64,000 nucleotides of DNA from Candidatus Altimarinota bacterium. Its GTDB lineage: Bacteria > Patescibacteriota > Gracilibacteria > BD1-5 > UBA6164. Shown here one piece after another: positions 50,822-63,237 of this stretch (position 1 is its first letter; every line of letters begins with the position of its first letter). Made by a program: the position numbers and the translations under genes. Location: assembly GCA_013350285.1 (NCBI GenBank), contig JAAXWG010000002.1, forward strand, positions 62,001-126,000, written 5' to 3'. Under the pieces are notes generated by a model. The model was given only the letters and a program-made list of their open reading frames with translations, was not told the DNA's origin and did no database searches.

Positions 50822-52840
50822 TTATTTCCCTTTTTCCTCTACTCTCTCCCCTTTCAAAACCCAATCATCGAGAGACACTATTTTGACTTGCACCATATCG
50901 CCTATGTGTATGTCAGGAGATGTATCAAAAAACACTTCTTTGAAATTTCTTGTCCTTCAAAAAAATTGATTTTTTGCCTCTCAGACGACAAAAACTTCTT
51001 CTTGTCTTCCAAGCATAAGCTGGTTTCTCTTTTGGAGAGATTTTTTGAGAGCATTATTGAGTATATGCCATCTCTCTGCTTTTATCGTATCTGCTACATC
51101 ATCAGGATAAAGACGACTTGCAAGAGTTCAAGGTCTGACACTATATCTTGCAATATAAGCAAAATCAAATTCACATTCTTCAAAAGCTCTCAAAGTTGCC
51201 AAAAAATCTGCTTCTGTCTCACCACTAAATCCAACAATTATATCTGTAGAAATAGCAAAAAGTGGGTCTTTTTTTCTCAGATACTGTATCATTTCTTTAA
51301 AATCTTCATAAGTATGCCTTCTATTCATCTTTTTGAGTATCGTATTACTTCCCGACTGGAGAGCAAAATGAAGATAATTACAACTATGCTCAAGCTCAAA
51401 ATGTGCATCCAAAATATCATAAGTCATATCGTGCGGATTGCTTGATGTAAATCGTATTCTCTCAATTCATGGAATTGCATTTACTTCATTGAGAAGCTCA
51501 CGAAAAGGAGATACAAAACTCAAAGAATCTATTATGGTGTCTATTTCTTCCCAACTTTCTGCACGAAAATGATTTTTGTTATCAATGACTTCTTCCCTAT
51601 TCCACGGCTTTGAAAAAATAATAGTTTTCCAATCTTCATGTTTTTTATAATCAAGGATTTGATGAGGATTATCTTCTAGCACGACATCTAATTGTATTTT
51701 TTTTGCAAGGATACTTTTTTTATCTTCTCCGTGCTCAAGAGTAAAAAGGATTTCTTCAAAAAAATCATTTCAAAAAATATTTTCAAGATATCTAAGAGTT
51801 CCTTCTTTCATAGCAAGAGTTCTTGAAGTAATGATAAAAAGTTTGTGTCCTTTTGTTTTCCATTTTTTGAGTATTTCAAGCACTCAAGGGAAAAGTTTGA
51901 GTTGCATATAATTTTCTTCAAAAAAACAAAACCATTCTTTTTTCAAAACTCCATCTCCATTGAAATCAAAATCTTTTAAATCTTCATATTGAAAGTTTTT
52001 TTGATATTTCATATTATAATTTTCTATGACATGAGATTCCCAACATTTCACCAGTACTTCATCTATATCTATCCCTATTTTTAATATTTTTTGTCCTTTC
52101 CATTTACTTTTTTCTTCATCCCACAAATCTTTTTGTGCTTGTTTTCCATAACTATTGACATTTTGTCCGAGCAAACTTATTTCTTTTGCTCCATTTTTTA
52201 TAGCTTCCCTACATTCACTCAGTATTTCCTCTTTGTCTCTGCTGATTTCACGACCTCTCGTATATGGCACAATACAATAACTACAATAATTATCACATCC
52301 TGTCTGAATAATAATAGATGCTGAATTTGGATTTTCTCTTTGTTGTTTGAGTTTGAGATAATCATCATATTTGTCTTCTTGTCCAATTTTTTCTCAAAAA
52401 ATATGGGAAAGGATAAAAGGAAGATATTTTATTTCTTCTATTCTAAAGGTAAAATCCAGATTTTTAAGACGAGGAAAAAGCTTATCATCATTATTAAATA
52501 TTTCACTTATTTTTTTAAGTGCTTCTATTTTTTTTGCTGTTTCTCTTTTTTGCTGCTTTTCTCAATATTTTTCATTTATTCAAGTTTTTCTCACCATACA
52601 TCCTGTGATTCAAATTATCGTCTTTTTTCCATTTTTTTGCTGTTTTTCAATATCACGAATCATACTAAAAACTCTATCTTCTCATTTTTTTCTTACACTA
52701 CAAGTATTAAAAATAATGAGATCTGATTGCTCAAAATCTCAAACTTTTAAAAATCATGATTGTAAAAGAAGCATATTAATTTTTTCGCTATCAGCTTCAT
52801 TCATCTGACAACCAAAAGTTTTAATACAATATTTTTTCAT
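50822..52840 (-). CDS. miaB: MiaB tRNA methylthiotransferase with an inserted HAD domain
   Basis: MiaB adds 2-methylthio to i6A37 of tRNA. Its usual parts are present: N-terminal UPF0004 domain ([43 protein letters not shown]), radical SAM cluster [66 protein letters not shown], and a C-terminal TRAM domain. At 672 residues it is ~220 too long. Between NVNSYG and the [13 protein letters not shown] segment lies a HAD-type domain (about residues 250-430): [10 protein letters not shown] (motif I), FIITSR (motif II), [11 protein letters not shown] (motif IV). Both junctions are stop-free even in the standard code, so the fusion is not an assembly of two frames. Confidence 0.94.
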
Positions 52841-52848
52841 ACATAGCT

Positions 52849-53421
52849 TTATTTATCTTCATTTATTTTACTCACTTCTGGCTTTTCTTGTCCCATATAT
52901 TTACTTCCTTGTCTTTTATCATAAGGAATTTCTACTTCTCAAAGCATTGTTTGAAAAGCAAATTGACCTATTCTCATTCATGGATAGAGAGCAATAGGCA
53001 CTTCATTGATATTTGTTATCTCAAGAGTAATAGTTCCTTCAAATCACGGATCAATAAATCCTGCCGTTGAATGGATAATAATTCATAGTCTTCCAAGGCT
53101 ACTTCTTCACTCACATCTCGCAAGTAAATCTTTTGGAAGCTTCATTTTTTCTATTGTTGATCCCAAGATAAATTGTCTTGGATGAAGGATAAAAGGAGTA
53201 TTTTCATCCAGCTCAACTGTTTGAATATGCTCTGGAGCAACTCATAGTTTTGTGTCAATCAAAGTAAGATTACTTCTTTTATAATAACGAAAAACTTTCC
53301 CAAGACGAAAATCAAGACTTGATGGTCAAATCTGAGAAAATATATCATATTTGCTTTCCGTCTCCATTACGAGACTTCCAGACTCAAGACGAGCTCTTAT
53401 TGCACTATCAGAAAGTATCAT
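52849..53421 (-). CDS. dcd: dCTP deaminase
   Basis: 190 residues. MILSDSAIRARLESGSLVME, GPSSLDFRLGKVFR, LARCEGRSSLGRLGIIIHST and AGFIDPGFEGTITLEI match Dcd, including the catalytic Glu region. It yields dUTP (or dUMP in the bifunctional form) for thymidylate synthesis. The C-terminal segment KRQGSKYMGQ is typical. It lies 8 bp before miaB, so both may be cotranscribed. Confidence 0.95.
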
Positions 53422-53445
53422 ATAAAAATAAATAATAAAAATAAA

Positions 53446-53853
53446 TTACTGTATAGCACCTGTATTTACAATGCTTTTTATGCTTTCTCAAAGTTTATTT
53501 ACATCATTGAGTGTTTTATTGACAGAGTCAACTGTATCTTTGGCTTCATTTACAACTTGTTCTGCTCAAGAAAGAGTACTTCTTACTGCATCTACTTTAT
53601 TTTTTACATCTTCTGATCTTTCAAACATCTGATCTTTTAAATCTCTTGCAGATTCTATAGTATCACTATATCCTTTTAATAAATCATCTGAAGTTGCTGT
53701 TTTATCAAGCCCTGATTTTAAATTTCTTATTTTTTGATTTAATTCTTTCAAGCCAATAAAGCCTCCAATCGTATCAGATATATTTGGTTTTACAAAAACA
53801 AGCATTAAATATACTAAAATAAATATTATCAAAAAAGAAAAAAATTTTTTCAT
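53446..53853 (-). CDS. hypothetical membrane-anchored coiled-coil protein
   Basis: 135 residues. The N-terminal helix MKKFFSFLIIFILVYLMLVF is followed by a soluble helical region with heptad-like spacing (LNQKIRNLKSGLDKTATSDD, AGEQVVNEAKDTVDSVNKTL). No family is recognised. It is 24 bp upstream of dcd. Confidence 0.65.
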
Positions 53854-53926
53854 AAGAAAAAAATAAAGTATAAATTCAATGAAGAAAATATACTTTATTA
53901 TGATAAAAAATCAAATTTAAGTTTTT

Positions 53927-53952
53927 GTCATTCCTATGAAGATAGGAATCTA
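53927..53952. repeat. dispersed palindrome
   Basis: GTCATTCCTATGAAGATAGG then AATCTAT: the same GTCATTCCT...AGGAATCTAT pattern as at 6949 and in the CRISPR trailer. Confidence 0.75.
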
Positions 53953-53999
53953 TAAAAATAGAAAAAATAATCTTTTAAAAAAAATTTGTTGGAGTTTCC

Positions 54000-54404
54000 T
54001 TAATTTTGTTCTGAGTTTTGTTCTGCTTCAGCTCAAAATAAATCACTTACTTTTAATCTTCTTGATTTCAAATCTTTGCTTAAATTTACTATTTCTGAAT
54101 CCTGTATTGTTTCTTGAATTTTTGTTTCTTTTCCTTCTTTTGTAGAAACGATTGATTCCAAAATATTTTTTATATGACTTATTTTATCCTTTGCTATATT
54201 AATATTATTTATATCTATTTGAGCAACTTCTGCTTTTATCATAGAGTGTTTTTTACAATTTGGACATTCTATATCAATATTTATTGTATTTCAAGCAGCT
54301 CCAATAATATCAACAAGAGAATCATTTGCACTTGATCAACATCAAGGACATTTATAAGTCTTTATAAAATTTTCTATCATTCATTTTAGTGTTTGGTAAT
54401 TCAT
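54000..54404 (-). CDS. hypothetical zinc-ribbon protein
   Basis: 134 residues. One zinc ribbon (YKCPGCGSSAND and, 20 residues on, IECPNCKKHS) is followed by a helical, charged region. The tail is Glu/Gln/Asn-rich (GAEAEQNSEQN). Not recognised beyond the ribbon. It lies between gltX (65 bp) and a palindromic repeat. Confidence 0.65.
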
Positions 54405-54469
54405 AATCTTCTTATAAATTAAAAATTAATAGAGAAGTTTTTCTTTAAACTAAAAATAATTCTAACATA

Positions 54470-55993
<1,524 letters not shown>

Positions 55994-56338
55994 TTATTGA
56001 GTTTGTAAAGGAGAAAGGGATTTTTTATCTTCTTTAATTACTGTTTCAATTAAAAGTTTATATTTTTTTTGTGATATTCAAAAATATTGTGATAAAATGA
56101 ATAAATATTTATATTTAGAAACTTCTTTTTGCTTTCTTCCTAAAATCTGTAAAACATTTCACTTATTCCTATAAAGAAAAAATAATATTTGTGAACAAGT
56201 TTGAAAATCTCTAGATTCTTCAAAATCTAAAGAATTTAATAAGTTTATTAATCTTTTATTTATTTTCTTTCATAATATTTCTTGTAACTCCTGTGAAATA
56301 ATTATTTTAGTCTCTCATTTTTTTAGCAATTTTTGCAT
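55994..56338 (-). CDS. hypothetical helical protein
   Basis: 114 residues, MQKLLKKGETKIIISQELQE, with helix-turn-helix-like spacing in NVLQILGRKQKEVSKYKYLF but no recognisable family. It starts 5 bp after the stop of the next upstream gene, so the two are probably cotranscribed. Confidence 0.55.
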
Positions 56339-56343
56339 ACAAT

Positions 56344-56910
56344 TTATTTTAGCCTTTCCTTAACTATAGGTAATTCCTTTCTTTGCCTTAATTCAGTAGT
56401 ATTTCAATATAATAATCATTCTATAAGCCTTGCAATACCTAATATACCAACAACATCTAATTCTAATCACTTTGTTCATTTTTCATATCAAAATCATGTA
56501 AGCCTTACTTTTTTAAAAGGAGTATTATTCTTTATGAATATTGAAGTTTCTTTTTTGGGTTTTAATTCAACAACATCACTAGATCTTGATTTTTCTGCAA
56601 ATGAATCTGATGGTTTTAGATATTCTTTGATTTTTTCCCAAATTCCTAATGTTTGAATTAATTCAAACATTTTTGGAATTCCCTCAATGATTTCTCAAGG
56701 ATTATATCAAGCAGATTTATTATTTGGTAATTCATTATTCTTTTTTCTCATATTTTCTTTTTGAAGAGTATTTCAAGAAACAATTTGAGTTTCCAACTCT
56801 GGTATATAATCTCAAAACATTTGAGGACTAAAAGAATTATATAATCTCCTATAAAAATCATCTTCGGGTGATTGATTTCAATCAAAATTTTCTTGGTATT
56901 CTAAAGACAT
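56344..56910 (-). CDS. hypothetical protein
   Basis: 188 residues, MSLEYQENFDGNQSPEDDFY, soluble, with a Lys/Glu-rich centre and a hydrophobic patch near the end (ELDVVGILGIARLIEGLLYG). Eleven or so UGA codons are read as Gly. No family is recognised. It is divergent from clpP. Confidence 0.6.
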
Positions 56911-57051
56911 ATTTTTTTTAAATATAAAATAATATTTTTTTATTATTAAATTTATTTTTCTATATTTGTCAAATTATTTTTTAATATTTCTTCCTCCCTT
57001 ATTCAAAAAAATGATATAATGAAAGAGAATTTTAATTTTTAAATAAAAGTT

Positions 57052-57675
57052 ATGTTTATACAATCGCAAAATAAAACAAAACCTATACAAAGTACTCTCA
57101 TTCCAACGGTTATTGATAAAGTTCCTTGATGAGGAGAAAGAGTGTATGATATTTATTCGAGACTGCTTGAAGATAGAATTATTTTTTTGACTGATGCTAT
57201 TGATAGTATTGTCGCAAATACGATTATTGCTCAACTACTTTTTCTTGAAAAACAAGATCCAAAAGCTCCTATCACTCTCTATATAAACACTCCTTGATGA
57301 CATGTAACCGCTGGACTTGCTATTTATGATACGATGCAACACATTCAGTGTGATATCACTGTTGTATGTGTAGGACTTGCTGCTTCTATGGGATCTATCA
57401 TCCTCGCTGGAGGAACAAAAGGAAAAAGATATGCTCTTCCTCATTCTGAAATTATGATTCATCAGCCACTCGGATGAGCTGAATGACAAGCAGTAGATAT
57501 CAAGCTTGCTGCTGAACATATAATAAAAACAGGACATACTCTCTATAAAATACTGGCTCATCATACAGGACAACCGATAGATAAAGTAGAAAAAGATTGT
57601 GATAGAGATAATTTTATGACTCCAGAAGAAGCTCTTGCATACGGACTTATTGATAAAATCATAAAAAATAAATAG
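57052..57675 (+). CDS. clpP: ATP-dependent Clp protease proteolytic subunit
   Basis: A 207-residue serine protease. [20 protein letters not shown] is the N-terminal handle region, [17 protein letters not shown] the GG loop, [14 protein letters not shown] holds the nucleophile Ser (near residue 110), [18 protein letters not shown] the His (near 135) and [20 protein letters not shown] the Asp. The triad is complete. It forms the barrel used by ClpX/ClpA, which are not in the window. The GG pairs are encoded by UGA-UGA. Confidence 0.96.
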
Positions 57676-57833
57676 AGTAGACTTATTATTTTGAAACATT
57701 TTTTTTAAGGAAATGGTTCTTTGCTACAAAAACTCGCAAAAAAACCAAAACAAAAATAAAATACTCCCCCAAAATATTATTGCAAGGAGTTAATGAAAAA
57801 ACAATTTAAAGCATAGTTTTTTGTATTGTTTCC

Positions 57834-58724
57834 TTACCCCCTTCTCTCAACTACATAATGAACAATAAACTCTAATTTTTCTGATGGAAATGCTTGGATT
57901 TCTTCTAGGCATTTTTTTTGTAAAGTTGCGAGAATTTCTTTTGATTTTTCCAGTCAATAAATATAGACAAAACCTTTTTCTTCTCCTCCGACACTCTTTC
58001 CTGTTTCTTCTTTTGTGCCTTCTACATCAAGTATATCATCCTTTATCTGAAAAGCAAGACCGAGATTTTTTCAAAATTCTTGTAAATTTTCTATGAAATT
58101 TTCTTTTCATGCGAGGATTGCTCCACCGATGAGAGAAGCCTGAATGAGTTTTCCTGTTTTTTTATTGTGAAGTGATTCCAAGCCTTGCTCATCAAGAGAA
58201 GAAATATCTTTTTCAAAATACATATCTTCTATTTGTCCTCCTATCATCCCATACAATCCAATAGTGGAAGACAAAAGTTTCACGAGTTTTTTTGAATATT
58301 CTCAATTTTCTATCATTGAAAGAAGCTCAAAACTCAAGGTATTGAGCAAATCTCAAATAAGTATGGCTTGGTATTCTCCATATTTTTTCCAAACCGTGGG
58401 TTTTCCTCTTCTGTATTCATCATTATCCATAGCTGGTAAATCATCGTGTACAAGCGAAAAGCTATGCATTATTTCTATGGCAACACACCATTTCCATATA
58501 TCTGCTTTTTCATCTATTTGAGAGATATTTTTTCCTGATAAAATACTATATATTTCAAGAGCAAGAACCGAACGAAATCGTTTCCCTCATTCAGTTGCAT
58601 AGAAAATTATTTCTTTGAAATCTTCTAAGACTGTTCATTCAAATTGTGAAAAAATTTCTTTGAGAGTTTTTTTTATATTTTTTTCAATGAGAAAACGATA
58701 ATCCTCATACCAAACTGGAAGCAT
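57834..58724 (-). CDS. polyprenyl (farnesyl/geranylgeranyl) diphosphate synthase
   Basis: A 296-residue all-helical prenyltransferase. [18 protein letters not shown] carries the IPP-binding [24 protein letters not shown] the first Asp-rich motif, and [20 protein letters not shown] the second. The residues before the first DDxxD (HSFSLVHDD) suit a short-chain product, though length is not certain. Its partner uppS is the next gene, so it likely supplies farnesyl diphosphate for the undecaprenyl carrier lipid. Confidence 0.92.
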
Positions 58725-58749
58725 AAGAGAAATGTTAGATGTTAAATTT

Positions 58750-58838
58750 TAAGCTTTTGTCATCTCGAGTTTATCGAGAGATCTTTCAAAATACAAAACT
58801 TTTATTTAAAAAAGATTTCTCCACTTCGGTCGAAATGA
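58750..58838. repeat. two dispersed palindromes
   Basis: TCATCTCGAGTTTATCGAGA (arms ATCTCGA / TCGAGAT) and AAAGATTTCTCCACTTCGGT then CGAAATGAC. The second is the same family as at 6863 and 9579. Confidence 0.7.
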
Positions 58839-58860
58839 CAAAGAGAAAAAACCTTTGAAT

Positions 58861-59538
58861 TTATTTTCCGAAATTTCTTTTTGTACTTTCAAAAAAATCT
58901 ATTGCCCTATCAAGCTCTTCTTCATCAAATTCTGGCCAATATTTAGATGAAAAATAATACTCACTATAATCACAATCATAGAGTAAAAATCCTGAATGTC
59001 TTACTGTTCCTCATGTCCTTACAATCAAATCAGGAGCCGGATAAGGAGCACTATCAAGATATTTTTTAAATTTCTTCGTATCAAGATTTTTTCCATTTCC
59101 TCCTTCTTGAATATATTTTTTTATACCTCTTATTATCTCATCTTGCCCTCCATAGACAAGAGCAATGATAAGAGTAGTTTTAGTATTATTTTTTGTTTTT
59201 TCTTTTATATCTTCAAGTATTTTTTGAGTTCTTTCTGGAAGTTTTTGTATATCACCAATTGTTTGAAACTGAGTTCCATTTCTTTCAAAAATAGGAAGAA
59301 GAGTTGGAAGAAGTTCTATAAGTCCGATAATTCCGTTGAGTTCTTCTTTTTCTCTATTATAAAGATTTTCTGTAGATAAAGCCCATAAAGTAAGATATTT
59401 TATTCATTTTTGTGCAACAAGCTCTGAAATTTTAACAGCATTATCAAAACCTGCTTTATGTCAAAAAAAAGTAAGTTTTCCTTCTCTTTTTGCCCATCTT
59501 CTATTTCCATCCATAATAATTCAAAGATGTTGTATCAT
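58861..59538 (-). CDS. uppS: undecaprenyl diphosphate synthase
   Basis: 225 residues. MIQHLGIIMDGNRRWAKREG (catalytic Asp in MDGNRRWA), FGHKAGFDNAV, LTLWALSTENLYN, DLIVRTGGTVRHSGFLLYD and YFSSKYWPEFDEEEL are the cis-prenyltransferase landmarks. It makes the C55 carrier for wall and glycan precursors. It is 9 bp from the ABC exporter gene. Confidence 0.95.
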
Positions 59539-59547
59539 TTTTATTTT

Positions 59548-61299
59548 TTAGTTAAGCATTAATTTATCAGGATTTGCGAGTGTATACAATTTTCCCTTTT
59601 TTTCAATAAGTTCTTCATACTTTCCAACTTCTACGAGTTTTCATTTTTCCAAAACAAAGACAATATCTGCATCCTGAATAGTAGAAAGTCTATGAGCTAT
59701 AATAATAGAAGTTCTTCATTTCATAAGAGTATCAAGAGCTTTTTGAACAAGTTTTTCTGTCTTATTATCAAGAGCACTCGTTGCCTCATCAAGAATAAGT
59801 ATTTCTGGATTTTTGAGAAAAAGCCTTGCAATGGAAAGTCTTTGCTTTTCTCCTCCACTTAGCTTTAAGCCTCTTTCTCCTATTATGGTATCAAGTCAAT
59901 CTTTGAAATCAAAAACAAAATTACATTGTGCTTTTTTGAGTGCTGTTTCTAAATCTTCTTTTGTTGCTTTTGGTTTTGCAAAAAGGAGATTTTCTTTGAT
60001 AGAAAGATTAAAAAGAGAATTATCTTGAGAAACAACTCCAATATGATTTCGGAGAGATTTTTTATTAATTTCTCTTATATCTATTCCATCAAGCATTATT
60101 TTTCAAGCACTCACTTCCCAAAACCTCAAAATAAGATGAATAATTGTACTTTTTCCTGCTCCTGTGTCTCAAACAAAGGCTACCTTTTGTCAGTTTTTTA
60201 TTTCAAAATTGAGAAGATGAAGTATTTTTTTATCTTTTGTATAAGAAAAATCTACATTTTCAAATATTATATTTCAATCAATATGAGCAATATTTTTTCA
60301 TTTCTTTTCTTCTCGTTCTTGTTCTATTGCATCAAATTCACTATAAAATTTTTCTATATAAGTCAGTTGTTCTTGCATAGTTCTCAGTCTTTCAGAAATT
60401 TGAGAAAGAGGAGTATACAAAAATCAAATATAAGAAAAAAACATAAATAAAAGAGAAAAACTTAAACTCCCCTCAAGAATAAAAAATATTCAAAATCCAA
60501 TGACAAGTATTCTCGCTATCATAATAGCAGTAACAGTATAAATACCTGAAATACTCCATCATTTATCAACCTGAATTTGCTTTTTAAAGACATCATCAAC
60601 TTTTTCATCTAATCATTTTAGAAAAGAATTTTCTATAGTCATAATCTTTACAAGCTGAAAACTGCTCAGCATATTTCCTATATCTCAAAAGACACTATAC
60701 CATTGATCATTGAGTTTTTTTTGTATTGGACCAAGTTTTTTATAAAAAATCCATCAAAATAATATCATTATAGGAAGTATAATAAGAGTAACCAAAGTCA
60801 TCCTCCAATCAAAATAAAAAAGTATTCCTATAATGATGAAAATTCCAAGAAGTCATTTTACAATATCAAGAAAAAATATAAAAATAAAGAAAAATTGACT
60901 ATCGGTTCCTCTATCAAAAATCTTATAAATAGCACCTTGTTTTCTTGATAAATATTCAGGAAAAGACATATTTATAATTTTTTTTGAATATGTATGTATT
61001 TGATGTTTGTAATTTTTTATATTGTTGAGTCCTATAAGATAATATCTATAAAAATAATTAATTCCTATAGAAAAAACAATAAATAAAGCCCAAAAAAATA
61101 TTGCTCACAAAATATCTTGTTTATCAAAAATTCAAGTTTTATAAAAATTTTCAATTTTTTTAATGATTTCAGTAAAAAAAATTGGTTCTATCACTGCAAT
61201 AATACTTGTAAAAAACGAAAAAAACAGGATAAAAATAAATTTTATTTTTCCTGTTGTTTCTATAAAACTTGAAAATATTTTTTTAAAAGTCTTTTTCAT
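59548..61299 (-). CDS. ABC exporter (fused permease-ATPase)
   Basis: A 583-residue half-transporter. Six membrane helices (about residues 20-310) precede the ATPase: Walker [21 protein letters not shown]-loop [17 protein letters not shown], signature [16 protein letters not shown], Walker [15 protein letters not shown]-loop [14 protein letters not shown]. It is of the MsbA/MRP-like type and probably acts as a dimer. The substrate is unknown; being next to uppS, a lipid or glycan precursor is conceivable but only inferred. Confidence 0.93.
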
Positions 61300-61314
61300 T
61301 TTTTAAAAAAGTTG

Positions 61315-62334
61315 CTATACAACTATCTTGTCATCCGGATTATATTTTTTCTTTTCAACTATTTTAAGCTCTTGATTTTTATTAAAATCATACAAAAGTG
61401 GAGAAGCAATAAAAATAGAACTATAAGTTCCAACAACTGTTCCAAAAATCATTACAAGAATAAATCATTTAATAGCTTCTGGTCCAAAGAAAAATATAGC
61501 AACAAGAACTATAAAAAGTGTCAAACTTGTGTAAATACTTCTTGCAAGAGTTTCATTTATAGATTCATTTATAATATCTTTTAAATCTGGTTTTTTCTTT
61601 GTTTTTACATTTTTTGCTATATTTGTTCTTATTCTATCAAAAATAACAATTGTATCATTGATAGAATATCCAAGTATTGTAAGAACTGCCGTGACAAAAA
61701 AAGTATCAATTTGAAACTCTTTGAAGAAAAATGATGCAAGTATATAAAGTCCTGCAGCAACAAAAACATCATGAAACAGAGTTAATATTGTAATAGAAGC
61801 AAAAGAAACAGGACTTATACCTGTTGCAAATCAAGAAAAAGCCCATGCAACATATAATCCTATTCAAACAAGAGAAATAGCAAAAGTAAGTAAAGCAGTT
61901 TTTTTAATATAATCTCAAAAATTCTTTCCTATATTAATATATTGTGTTTCAGTAATAGTACTATCTTGTTTTTTTAATGTTTCTAAAACTTCTGCTTTAA
62001 AAGTATTTTTCATAGAATCTAATTCTTTTTCTTCCATATCTCCAGAATTAAATCAAGCAATAATAGAAAATTTATTTTCTCCAGAAATTTTGTATACTTG
62101 CATAGAAGTAATTATACTTTCCCCACCAGAAACAAGTTTTTTGCTCATTTCTTCAATTTGTTTTCTTATATCTTCTATTTTTAAATCTTTTGTGTAATTA
62201 TATTCAAGCTGTACTCCTCCTGTCATATCTATTCACAAATTAAGAGGAATAAAAATCGCAGGAATAAGAGAAATAACAAACAACACAAGAGCTATTATAT
62301 AAAAGGAAACTCTATTTTTTATAACATCCAACAT
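61315..62334 (-). CDS. secF: protein translocase subunit SecF
   Basis: 339 residues. LIPAIFIPLNLGIDMTGGVQ is the SecF first helix and D-x-x-G-G loop. FHDVFVAAGLYIL, TAVLTILGYSINDTIVIFDR and NESINETLARSIYTSLTLFI form the helices 4-5 signature. It aids SecYEG-driven export. SecD is not adjacent: the neighbour upstream is a divergent gene. Confidence 0.94.
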
Positions 62335-62478
62335 ATATTATATTTAAAATTAAGATTTATACATTGTATAGAAAAAGAATAAAAATCAAAAAAATAAAAG
62401 AAATTCAAAATTTATTTGAAAAAGTTAATTTAATAATATAATTCCAATACCAAAAAATATTAAAAGTAAAAAATAAAA

Positions 62479-63225
62479 ATGAAACTGAAAATAGTTGACT
62501 ATATTATGAAATTCTTGATAGCTCTTACGATTATTCTTTGAATACTTTCTATCTTTTATCCTGATTTAGTAAAAGATTTTATAGAATTTATAAAAAATAT
62601 TATTGCTAATCTATGATATTGGAACTATGTTATTATATTTTTAAGTAGCTTAATAGAGGCTTTTCCTATTCTTTGAATTGTTATACCATGACAAAATATT
62701 ATGCTTATTGTGTGAGGTTTTTTTTCTTGAATGAGCAGGGTAAATCTTATCTATGTGACAATTGTTGCGAGTATTTGAGCAATTTTATGAAATTATATTG
62801 GTTACTTTCTAGGAAAAACTTATGGAGATAGTTTTTTTAAAAAATATGGAATACGGTTTTGAATAGGAATGACAGAAGTGAGATATTTAAAAAAAGGAAT
62901 AAAAAAATGGGGTCCTATGGGAATAATATTTTGAAAATTTAATAATGTAACAAGAGCTTTTCTTCCTTTTATTGCAGGAAGTATGGAGATGAATAAAAAA
63001 TCTTTTTTTATTTATAATATCATTGGATCTATCGTTCGGGCAATTACATTTATTCTCCTTTGAGTTGTCTTTGTTTCCTATTATGAAACTATTATTGACT
63101 ACTTTGAATATATTATCCTAGGAATTATCGTGATTATTTGATTGTATATTTATTTCTTCAAAAAAGAACAATTTCTCGCATATATAGAAGAAAAAAATAA
63201 AGAACTTGATGAAAAATTAAAATAA
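62479..63225 (+). CDS. DedA-family membrane protein
   Basis: 248 residues with about five helices. Diagnostic features are SLIEAFPILGIVIPGQNIML, the re-entrant G-x-x-x-G stretch in ASIGAILGNYIGYFLGKTYG, and KFNNVTRAFLPFIAGSMEMN (the usual R/K-F-x-x-x-x-R-x-x-x-P-x-x-A-G). DedA proteins are linked to lipid-carrier recycling and membrane homeostasis. The E and R residues are conserved. It has many UGA-glycines. Confidence 0.88.
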
Positions 63226-63237
63226 TAATATAAAATA

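Noticed and set aside
57235-57699. Long minus-strand ORF opposite clpP
   Set aside because: A mirror reading of clpP codons; Ser/Tyr/Phe-rich composition typical of antisense frames in this window.
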